Positions 10,901 through 21,000 of a stretch of DNA of 50,714 nucleotides are shown here, piece by piece. Made by a program: the position numbers and the translations under genes. The notes beneath the pieces are model-generated. The model saw nothing but the letters and a program-made list of their open reading frames with translations, searched no databases and was not told where the DNA came from. Positions within the stretch are counted from its first letter, which is position 1. Each line of letters opens with the position of its first letter. The DNA is from Pleurobrachia bachei (Eukaryota; Ctenophora; Tentaculata; Cydippida; Pleurobrachiidae), in assembly GCA_000695325.1 (NCBI GenBank), contig AVPN01000040.1, forward strand, positions 80,813 through 131,526, given 5' to 3'.

Positions 10901-13900
10901 GTGGGGGGGGGAGGAGTCTCTTCGGATGAGGTGCTATCTTCATGGATGTGATCTGGGAAGTACTCCTGGTGAGAGGGTATAATATTCTCTTCGTAGTGGG
11001 AGTTCTGGTGGATTAGATCCTCTTGGTGGGAATTATGGTGAGGATTTGGTAGATGGGTTGTGTGGAGGGGACCGTCCATCTCACTTTCATCTGAATCCTC
11101 GTCAGTATCTTGTATTACCACTACTTCCTGTACCCCATTTAGTTCCCTACTTGCCATAGTATCTGAAAACTAATAAAACGTTTAGCTTACGGTGCTATTT
11201 AGACGTCCCCCGTTGTGGTAAGTAGGGGACTAAATAGTAGAATAATTAAGCACATCTTTCTGCTCGCATTCCTCATTCTCACTCATAAGCAACAATAAAC
11301 ATAATAATATGAACTTTCAGAATTTTGCGAAACTCAAAACTTAGAGCAATTGATATAATAAATGTACGTTACGTACACAATTCAAGAGGCCGTGAGAATC
11401 TCGCACAATCATTCTGAACAAACAATCACCACGCAACAATAGGGAGACTGAGAGATGGTGAATATATATGTTCGCAAAAGGCAAGCTTCCCCTCGTCCGA
11501 CCCGAAGTTCATACCCCTGCACATACCCCTGCACAAAGCGGGGGCAAATTGTGCAGGGGCCACCCCAAAATTTGTATGGCTCTAAGTAATTAATTAATTA
11601 ATTTTGACTATTCCCACTTTCTGTAGATTATATGTTTTATGCATGAAGATCATTACTAGAAAGTTTCAAGTCGATGTTTTAAGCAGAACGGAAAATATAA
11701 TTTAGTGCAGGGGCAAACAAAATGGTGCAAGGGCACATGTTCAGGGGAAATTTGCACAAATTGTGCAGGGGCAAATTGTAATTAATTTGCCTATAATTAA
11801 TTTCCTAATTGATATATTAATCATACGGCTCTTCTAGTACTCGTAGTTATGCTACTAGAACATGCATAGAAAGTTTCGTGTCAAAATATTAAACGGTGTG
11901 GACACAGTTCGATCATAACAGTGGTGCAAGGGCAGCCCCTGAACCATTTGCCCTTGCACATTGCCTGCCCCTGAACCAAATTCCATTTTTTGCACGGCTC
12001 TAACTAACTAATTAAGTAATTTTGACTATTCCCACTTTTCGAACATCATCGGTTATGATTGAAGAACATTCCTACAAAGTTTCAAGTCGATATTTTAAGC
12101 AGAACGGAAAATAGAATTTGGTGCAGGGGCGCGGTGCAGGGGACCGCGCACGCAAGGTGCAGGGGCACGGTGCCCTTGCACCGTTTTTAATTAACTATAA
12201 TTAAGTAATTAATTAAAAATTCAAAAATCCGCCAACGTCATGACACAAAGGAATACTACAAGAACATGCCTACAAAATTTCAAGTCGATATCTCAAACGG
12301 TGTGGCCACAATCGTTGACATGTTTTTGAGATGAAATTGCGGGACAAAGATCTGGAAGTAGAGCGGGTCTAATGCCCATATATGGACAGACTGTTGTTTT
12401 GTTCAAACAGAACCTGGCAAACAGACTGTGTGTCTAAATATGGGCATTGAATTCAAAGAGACTGTGACAGAAACACCAACAGAAAGTTTGGTGCAGACTA
12501 AAAGAGAACAAAAGTTTAAAAGAGAGTAGAGAACTTTGGATTTGAAGGTGAAAACTGTGTAAAAATTGTTTTACTTTTAATAAGAATTTTAATTATAATT
12601 ATATCCGTGTTTCATGTTTTTCTGTGGCCCGGGCTGTGATCGGGTGTCGGGATCGTGCCGTTAGGCTGCCACGATTACGGACATGCTGGTTATCCAAAGA
12701 AGCGACACATATGAGCTACGAGTTCTGCTTATCTCTAATTGGGTCTCCTACTCCATTGGTCGGTGTTCCTGGAGCCCTTGTCAGCGCCAAACAGCTGCAT
12801 TGATCGGATGTGCGCGCCAAAATGAAAATGCTGCTTTGGTGAGTTTTATTGCGGAAACTGTTTCGCGCCTTCCAGGGTATGACAAGTGGACGAACTGTCT
12901 GCAGGCCGCGTCCACTCTGTTTTGGTTCTCAGATCGGGTTGGTATCGAAGACACCTCACACTCTGTCGGAGCTACCACCACAGCGGACGAGTTAAATGGA
13001 AAACAAAAAGGACTCAAGCGTCATATGTTTCTGAGTTACCCATAGCTCAACCCTTGACGAGACCAGGAGGTTTTTTGGGTTTTGGGGAAAACATGAAACC
13101 TTTGTTGCAACTCGTGGTCTCGTCAAGGATTGAGCTATGTGTTCCACAGTAACGACAGATGTAACAACATTGATCGAAAAAGAAAGAAATGTTCCTCACT
13201 TCCTGTCAACCGCTGCCCGATACGATGGGACCTGCATCGTATTGGAAACAAAATAGGTCCTGCATGCTTGGAGCGACTAACGCGGGAGACGGTCTATTTT
13301 TCACCACCCCTAGGGAGCCATTCCAATCATTCACCCATAGTGTCGGCCAAATCGCTTATGCGATTATCCAGTCGACCTGATATTATACGAAAAGGATTCA
13401 TTCGGCATTCCATCGCTTTTCTGATCATTCTAGAATGCCTATAAACAGCCCAATTCGTCATCGGGCTGAAGAAGTCATGATAGTACGACATGATACCCCT
13501 AATAACATGCCCCCCTCCCCCTCCCCCCTTAGATAGTGATACACTGATACTCCAAAATGAAGGGGACGAGGGAGGAGAAAGAGACAGAGATAGTCATAGA
13601 GAGAGAGATAGAAAGATAGAGATAGAAATAGAGAGGGAGAAAACTCTGCTTCTGATGATCTGCATACTTTGAGTCTCCTTGTGACGTTTTATTGGCGACC
13701 TCAATCAACCCCTTGTCCTCGTTTCACTATAACAATTGTGGTGATGCTTCATATCAGTTAAATCTTGTTAAAAAGGTAGTTCAACCACCATCACAAGTTG
13801 TTCCGTGTCGACTTTCATACTTGATCAGAATATAAAGTCTGTGAAAAATCGACATGCACAGCTCAGAGAGACGTACAGAGCAGTTGTGGCAAGCACTGGT

Positions 13901-14392
13901 CAGTGTGTATAATCCACCGCTCATGGGTTCTCTCTTTCTCCAACTCTCTTTCTCCAACTCTCTTTCTCCAACTCTCTTTCTCCAACTCTCTTTCTCCAAC
14001 TCTCTTTCTCCAACTCTCTTTCTCCAACTCTCTTTCTCCAACTCTCTTTCTCCAACTCTCTTTCTCCAACTCTCTTTCTCCAACTCTCTTTCTCCAACTC
14101 TCTTTCTCCAACTCTCTTTCTCCAACTCTCTTTCTCCAACTCTCTTTCTCCAACTCTCCCCCCCCCCAATTGAAACTATAAACTATTAGTTTCATTTAAA
14201 TCCTCTCTTTTCTCCAGATTTCGAGTTGTAAAAGTTGAATATAACGATGTAGCAAAACCCAAAAGATCCACATCTGAGCCGTCTAGTTCTACTGATCAGC
14301 AGGACAGTACCCTTCCCATGAAAATAATTGGAACTATCAGTGAGCCTGGACTGGGTCTTCTCACCTGGTGGAGAGAGGATAACGTCGGATAG
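7997..14392 (+). CDS. POLR3H: DNA-directed RNA polymerase III subunit RPC8 (one exon not found)
   Basis: RPC8 is the Rpb7-like stalk subunit of Pol III, acting with RPC9 in initiation. Exons seen: 7997..8053 (MFQLIELR start), 8626..8761 (LANKVLYKHGLCIVLHD, FPGDAG), 9732..9824 (FRYVVFKPFEDEVLIG, ending SSPEG) and 14218..14392 (FRVVKVEY, then the signature tail ISEPGLGLLTWW). Phases 0, 1 and 1 join the first three. The block between SSPEG and FRVV, about 55 residues of the S1/OB domain in the family, was not found on the plus strand between 9825 and 14217. The last exon needs a preceding exon ending in phase 2, so an exon is missing, not fused. It may have been lost in assembly at the minisatellite before 14160 or deleted in this copy. 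The intron hosts an antisense gene at 10177..11157. Confidence 0.85.
8466..8625 (+). repeat. CAATTACAACC-type tandem repeat ending in the POLR3H exon 2 acceptor
   Basis: About a dozen degenerate 10-12 bp units run straight into the acceptor TTAATTACAG at 8625. The acceptor looks like a diverged repeat unit. Confidence 0.85.
8960..9660 (+). repeat. Interspersed repeat, copy 1
   Basis: Sequence in POLR3H intron 2 recurs in reverse orientation at about 26815..27400 (for example the block around 9290-9440 matches the complement around 26985-27120). Both copies lie beside (CT)n/(AG)n tracts. No coding capacity or clear terminal repeats seen; probably a non-autonomous mobile element. Confidence 0.7.
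9834..9895 (+). repeat. GTTT/GTTC tetranucleotide microsatellite
   Basis: Tandem TTTG/TTCG units immediately downstream of the POLR3H exon 3 donor. Confidence 0.85.
10177..11157 (-). CDS. Unrecognised cysteine-containing protein nested antisense in POLR3H
   Basis: Two exons, 10550..11157 and 10177..10394, joined by a GTAAGA donor and a CACAG acceptor in matching phase (1). The N-terminus is acidic and His/Pro-rich (EESED-type, HHNSHQED), followed by an aromatic block (WLEWFQFRIFPEYLEEEHPW), a Cys-rich part and, in exon 2, FKPVCCFNV and KDMCRVRELVRWD. No family recognised and no signal peptide. Within exon 1 the frame changes at a run of nine C on the coding strand (10903..10911): upstream reads frame A, downstream frame B, which requires dropping one base. 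A homopolymer error or an indel is the simplest cause. Entirely inside a POLR3H intron, opposite strand. Confidence 0.5.
11500..12330. repeat. Degenerate tandem array with GTGCAGGGGC motifs
   Basis: Four diverged units of about 200-230 bp share an AAAGTTTCAAGTCGATATTT-like core (near 11660, 11875, 12080 and 12275), a GCAGAACGGAAAATA or AACGGTGTGG block and TTAATTAATTTTGACTATT. Between them lie many copies of GTGCAGGGGC or GTGCAAGGGC. Satellite-like; no coding capacity. Confidence 0.75.
12331..13040. other. POLR3H intron sequence without a recognised gene
   Basis: A 120-codon open frame exists at 12683..13045 but its translation has no recognisable domain and ends in the arm of the inverted repeat next to it. 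More likely remnant repeat sequence. Confidence 0.4.
13041..13137. repeat. Near-perfect inverted repeat (about 25-bp arms, about 48-nt loop)
   Basis: Left arm CATAGCTCAACCCTTGACGA and onward to GAGACCA; right arm is its complement with one mismatch, ending near 13137. Could be a MITE end pair, or a hairpin if transcribed. Confidence 0.8.
13138..13927. other. POLR3H intron, no gene recognised
   Basis: Includes a purine-rich GAGAGATAGA stretch (13570-13640). The missing RPC8 exon was looked for here and not found. Confidence 0.4.
13928..14160 (+). repeat. 14-bp minisatellite TCTCTTTCTCCAAC, about 16 copies
   Basis: Highly uniform array followed by a C run, about 55 bp before the POLR3H last-exon acceptor CTTTTCTCCAG. 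The unit resembles that acceptor. Open frames across it on both strands are artefacts of the repeat. Confidence 0.95.
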
Positions 14393-14514
14393 AGAGAGAG
14401 AGGGACAGTTTTAATATTTTAGTAACTTATTTATTTTCTGGTTTTAACTAATTCTTGCTCTTCCATTTTTAGACCAGTATCCCATTGATAATAACTGTTT
14501 CCTGATTTAGCCAA

Positions 14515-14993
14515 ATGATGTTGCGGTTAGCCCACAGACAAAGTAAACGGCGGCTTTTTGGACCTCTCATTACATATCCTGAGTTTGCAACCTCGAATGG
14601 CACTACCGTAGCTCACCGGACCTTTCATAACACGGTATTAAACTGAGAGGGGTATAAATCTTAGTGGGAATCTACCTCTTGAAGTTTTTCTCGATATGAA
14701 ACCCCGATGACCCCCCCCCCTCCCCACTGTGAAGCTTCGTTAATTGTTCTAACCTCCTGATATTTATCCCAGGCCTCGCGTTATGAGGAAGAAAAGAAGG
14801 AAAGTTTGAAGGAGAAAATGAATAGACTACGTAATAAAAAGGAGAAGAAGATGCCGTTTAATTTTGATGAGTTGCAACAGCGGATGGCTGGTGTAGGTTC
14901 CTTTAACTTCCAAACAATTTGGCCAGATCATGATGATGGAAAGGTAAGAAGTAGGGACAGGATGCTTTCTCTCTACCTGTCAGTGTCTCTTTC

Positions 14994-15033
<40 letters not shown>

Positions 15034-15053
15034 TCTCTGTCTCTNNNNNNNNN

Positions 15054-15098
<45 letters not shown>

Positions 15099-18000
15099 AC
15101 CCATTTGGTTTCTTATCCCTTTATTTCATCATATTGTAATTCTATCTTTGTTCCCTTTAGCTGACCTTTCCCTCCCCTTAGTTGACATTTGCTGACCTAA
15201 GGGAGGGGAATCAACTGGAAAGGGAGGGGAATCAACTGGAAACCCTCCTCTTATTTGACCTTAGCCTTCTCTTTCCCTCCCCTTAGTTGACATTTGCCAA
15301 CGTTGGGGGTCAGGAAGAAGCGAAAGCGGAATTATATGAAGTTGTTGATTTCGTCAGGAACAGACAGAAGTACATGGATATCGGTGCTAAGATACCCTCT
15401 GGGTGTCTTCTAACTGGACCTCCAGGTAGTGTAACACGTCCAGTCACTGCTGTTACACTGTCCTATCTGAACCCTCACAGGGCGCAGCTACACTGACACA
15501 ACTTTTACACTGCCCCCTATTATCTAGTGAATACTTAGTGTCGAACTGCACGCTCAGCATCTGCAAGGGAGGGGTAACTTTATTACAAACCCCCCTCCCA
15601 TTATTTGATCCCTCACAATTGACCCTTGCAGGTAACGGTAAGACGATGTTGGCCAAAGCCCTGGCCGGAGAATGTGATGTTCCATTTGTTGTGGCTAATG
15701 GGTCACAGTTCATTGAGAAAATCGGAGGGCTGGGTCCTAAACGGGTCAGGGAAATCTTCAAGGTGGGTCAATTTAATTATCTTAATTACAGTTAATACAA
15801 CAACAATTTAATCAACTATACTCAAACAGTGCAGTTCGAATAGACAGATCTATAGTTCTACTATTCCACCTTGGTCCTTGTATCCTGTCTAACATTGGTT
15901 ACGAAGTCACCCCTGTTATTACTATTGCGGAGGGGTAATTTCAGGTAATTTCATTACCAAGTCTAACACGAGCCTCAACTTTGGTGTTGCAATCACCTCG
16001 TTGTCGCGCTGCAATGTAGGGGTGACTGCGTCACCAAGCCTCAACTCCATTTCAGTACTGCAGAGATATAGCACCGTGTATTCTGTTTATCGATGAAATA
16101 GATACCATAGCATCAAAGCGGAGCGGGAATGGTGGATACGATGGTACTGTTGGAAGTAACACTTCTGAAAGTGCTAACATAGTTAATCAGGTAAGCACGA
16201 TTGTAACAATTGGTCCATTGCACGATTGTAACAATTGCAGGTAAGGGCAACATGTTAGTTTGTCATTGTATTGTATTGTTTAGCGATTAGGAATAGGAGC
16301 TCGGGATAAACTCTGGGTTTAATTGAGTTGAGGTTACGTCTAAAAAATTTAAAATATTCATCCCGTAACACCTCTCTATCACCTCTCTAACACCTGACAC
16401 CTCTCTAGATTCTTGTTGAAATGGATGGGTTACAAGACAGAGAGGAGATATTTGTCATTGGTGCAACTAATCGGGATGAAGTCCTAGACCCGGCTATTAC
16501 TAGACCCGGCCGTCTAGACAGAAAGGTACTGTGTCGAATTGGCAGGAATTGGCAGTTCGATAAACCCGGATGTTTGATTTTCCTCACGCTAACAATAACA
16601 TGTCCCACCCATTCTTGATTGTAGGTCTCAACCCCCCCCCAACCCCCCCCCCCGCCCTCACTCTCTCAGGTGTTTATCGCAAACCCAGAAGAGTCAGAAA
16701 GGGTTGAGATATTCAAGATTTACATGAAGCAACTTGTCTTATCTACCAGTGTGAAGCTTGAGGAATACGCTGTCAGACTGGCCGAATGTACCCCAGGTAA
16801 CGTACTGGTCCCTGATTGGCTGATAACCAGTCACGTGACCTAAATAACGGGTACTAAATAACGGGTTCTGATTGGTTGTTTACTTGTTTCGGTCGGTTCC
16901 TGTAACGTGCTCACAATCTTGCTCTGGCAGAGCATTGACCTGACCTAACATATAGATCCACAATATTGCTCATATTTATTAGTATTGACTACAATACGTA
17001 TCGTCGACACGGTTTGGGAGTACCTTGGAACACAAAACCCAAAACAAATTAGGTAGAAAGTAACCATTATTCAGTGATACATGCAGTTTAAATTTGAATT
17101 GGTCATACTTTTGACACAGTTTCAAGCGACTCGAAGTTCAACTAAGAAAAACAAACAATGCATTGTATTTGTCTAAGATAAGAGCCCTGGTCTTACTTCC
17201 ACTCAACTTCTCTCCGCTCCATCCACTGTGATAGGAACGGGGAACTCACCCTGGAACTGCATGGCTTTGCCATACCCCATTTGATACTCGACAGTGCGGC
17301 GAGATGAGGTCGGCGGCGCCAGCCAGCCAGCCCAGGAACAGGTTCATCTCCTCTCTATTGAACCTTTTCGAAGGTCCACAAGGCCAGGTTGTAGTAGTTG
17401 GCATCAACCGTGTAGACTGTCTCTCCATCCGCAAACAGATACCTGTGCAGGAATGTCATACTATGTCAATGCTATGACCACAGTTCTCGCGCTAAGTCAG
17501 AATCTGGGTCAGGCTAATACTCTGACCACAGTTCTCGCGTGAAATGAGGATAGAGTCAGGCCCATATACTCAGAACAAGTAAATTAACAGGTTAGTTAAT
17601 CAAAGTACTAACCGATTGGTTTCTGTGTTTTGTAGTAGGAAATACCCTCCCCATCCGGCGGAGACCTTTCTCCACTTCCATCGACCATAGTAGTTGTCAT
17701 CAACTATCTTGGCTCGGGGAGCATTAGACCATCCTCCCTCGGAACCTCTGCAAAAAGGGAGCTGTTTAGTGTTTAGATAGCGCTTTGTAAAGGTTCTGAG
17801 GGAGCATTAGACCACCCTCCCTCGGAACCTCTGCAAATTAGCAGGGTGTTAGTAATACTGGCATGATCATTGATCAACTTCACAGCTACCCTAGTTATAG
17901 TAGTACATAACCTAGGGCCCCCTACAAGGGGTAGTCAGTAAGTACTGCTGATTAATTTTAGTTAATCCTGATATAGTTCAATGTGTACTCACGTTGGTGT

Positions 18001-21000
18001 GTTCCCAACATCGAAGATATACCGACCGCTGTGGTAGTTGATCATGCTAATCGTATCAGTTCCATCAATCTCCCATAGTGCATCATTGTGAGAGTTGTCA
18101 GCCAGGGTGTATGCAAACTTGTTTACCGCCGACCATCCGTTCTCGGCACTCCTATAGTGGGAGAGAAATTATATAAGTTACGTGGGCGAGAGATGTTTGG
18201 TAATGAAATTACCCCTCCGATATTAAGACAGATGTAGGGTGTTGACACCATGTTGTGCCTTTTTGTAAAATTGGACGGGGATCATTTACCTAGTTAGACT
18301 ACAAACATGAAGGGAGAGGGTTAGAACATAACAAAGGATCATACCTTTTCTCTCGTATATCCTCGAAGTTATCCTTTTGTCCCAGATACCTGCCCTGGTA
18401 GCTCTTAACCTTCCACAGTGATCCCTTCTTCGCCATATTAGGCCACATTCCATATTCGGCAATATGGCACACATTAGACCTCGCTCGTGTCACCCTACAG
18501 TACCCCTTCTCACCCCAACCACTGCTCCAACTATTCTTAAACTTCCAGGCATCCTGGGTATACCCGACCAGGACTACGGCGTGACCAATCGCTTTAGGAG
18601 TAGGACACCCGTTGTATATCCCCGACTTGTAACTAAACATGTCACTCTCGACTGTAATAGCGACTGCTATGGGATGTTTAGCGACTGCGATCGCAGTTTG
18701 CGTATCCCACTTTGCGTACTGGTTAGCACCCATGACAATGTTCAGAATCCCGTTCTTCTTACCAGCATATGAACACGGCCTGTCATTTGCGGTGTACCCT
18801 ATTTCACCCCGGTACCCGAACCTCCCAGCGGCTCGGACATAGTTATACCCCTTATCCATCCACCCGCCTCGACACCCATCGTAACTATCACCATAACTAC
18901 AATCCAGTATCTCCTGATCAGCAAACTCCCTGATTCGGCCCTCAGTCACGGCATAAACCCCCTCCATGGCGCCTGTCGCACCGAAAGCCCAACAGCTCCC
19001 ACAACCACCCTGGTTTCGAACTGGGTTGACATTGCCAAGAGCAACGTGATCCACTGTTTTAGGTAGGTCAGAAGGATGGGATGCAGCCATCATAGGGTAA
19101 CTATCAGGTATTGAACTTTCGTTGGCGTTAGCTCCTAGATACAAGTCTCGTTCCGCGTCTGTCAGCACAGAGAACTGGTTTAATCCCATTTCAAAAGTTT
19201 TATCTGGATCAGAGTTGTGGACCCTTATGGACAACTGAACTTTTCGGGCCAGACGGAGTCTGGCTGGCATTTCTGAAGCTGGGAAGACCTGTCCGGTCTC
19301 CTGGAGGAGGCTCCTTAGTCCCGCTGTGGAAAGGAGCTGAGCAGAGCTCGTACCGGAGAGGCATAACAGCAGTAAAACGATCATTTTGAGGAATGGAGTT
19401 CCTGAGAGGGGATGTTTTATACTACATGTCACAAGATGTGATGTGTGAGATTTAACAAGATGCTTCAGAAAAAATGATCGAGTTATAGTGTACCATCTGT
19501 CCCTAATCGGTTCGAAACAATAAGCTGTGAACAAACAAAGCAAACAAAGATGCGATATTAAGGTGCTAAGCCACTAATGACTCTTTGATGTGACCGACTG
19601 ATCTGTTCTTACAGTTTGGTTTCTCCTTTCTAAAACTTTCTATGTCTCCCAATAAAACTAAATAAGACACCATTCACTCGAGACGGCTAAATAATACCCT
19701 ATATTCACAGGGTACAGCGGGGCTGAGATAGCCACGATATGCAACGAAGCCGCTATGAATGCTGCAAGGTACGCTAAAAGCAGTGTTACCGTCGAGGATT
19801 TCGAGAAGGCTTTTGAGAAAATGGTAGCAGGTAAGTCTTATAATTTCATTTTACAATCTGACTTGCTTGAGTTGAATTATATTCATAAATGGAGTAGTTT
19901 GCAAGAGACCACCTATCCATTAACTTCTTCAACTGTAAACCGTTCATGAATTCGCGGAAATATCAACGTTCACTAAACGTTGATATTTCCTTGCCTTGTT
20001 CGACAAAACAAACATTTCCGACAAATATTTCCGACAAAACAAATATTTCCGCGGGTGAATATTTTCGCGGAATTATGAATTTCGACAAATTCCACGGTGA
20101 GAATTTTCACGGATCGTCCCTACTCAACAAACATTACTGCAGGACTGGAGAAAGTGAACCCTTCGGTAACGCAAGAAGAACTGAAGATGGTATCTCACTA
20201 CTTTGCAGCAAAGGCAATCGTGGCATTTCACAACACCACGTAAGAATCCTTTGTTTCATTGGACCCTTTGTTCTCTAGGTTGCCTGTCAATCATTCTTCC
20301 ATAATCCGCCCACCTGACACCCCAACCCCTCATGGCCTTACACCTCGTAACACAACGTAAGAATTATAATGGCTCATTGGAACCTTTGTTCTCTAGGCTG
20401 TCCGTCAATCATACTTTGTGAAGATGTGTTTCCTATGAACTCAACAACAACAACTTAAAGTTGACACCTCACACTTCCATAGTAGGGTGGACTGTGGAGT
20501 TAAGGGGACCGCACGACCGTGGAGTGCCGTTGACACCCCTTCCCATCCGGAGTGCCGGACTGTGAAGAAGGTCCCATATACCAGTCCACTACTTCCATTC
20601 AGTTCCCAACCTCTCACCGCCTAAAACCCCTTCCCAGTTCCCAACCTAACGACCTGAAACTTCATCCAGGGTATCTGGTCAGGTGATGAAGGTTTCAGTA
20701 GCCCCTCGAAAGCAGCAGCAGGGAGGTCAGACCGGTTTCATACACTACGGATCAAGGAAGGGTGCCACGTACCTACTAACCAAGGAACATCTTCTCAACA
20801 CGATACAACTCGAACTCGCCGGGAGAGCTGCTGAGATGGTGTTTTATGGGCGTAATACAACGCAGGCTGCAAAGGACCTGGATCGAGCGACTAAGGTATA
20901 TTATTATAATAGTTTCAAATGTTTTAACACTTCTTTACATTTGTAATTCGCGGGCGGGGTGTGCGAAACACAGTCTAACTATACTAGGTAAAGTTTCAAT

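Noticed and set aside
12683-13045. 120-codon ORF as a gene
   Set aside because: No recognisable domain, no splice partners, and it ends in the inverted-repeat arm.
13781-14195. Several long ORFs of repeated EKESWRKRVGER or SLSPTLFLQLSF type
   Set aside because: They are produced on both strands and in several frames by the 14-bp minisatellite; no selection on any frame is visible.
14903-15195. Ser/Leu and Arg/Glu repeat ORFs around the N gap
   Set aside because: Translations of the (CT)n tract.
17246-17434. Continuation of the C1A-trefoil last exon in another frame
   Set aside because: The spliced frame ends at TAG (17355) with a well-formed final repeat; the other frame shows no repeat pattern.
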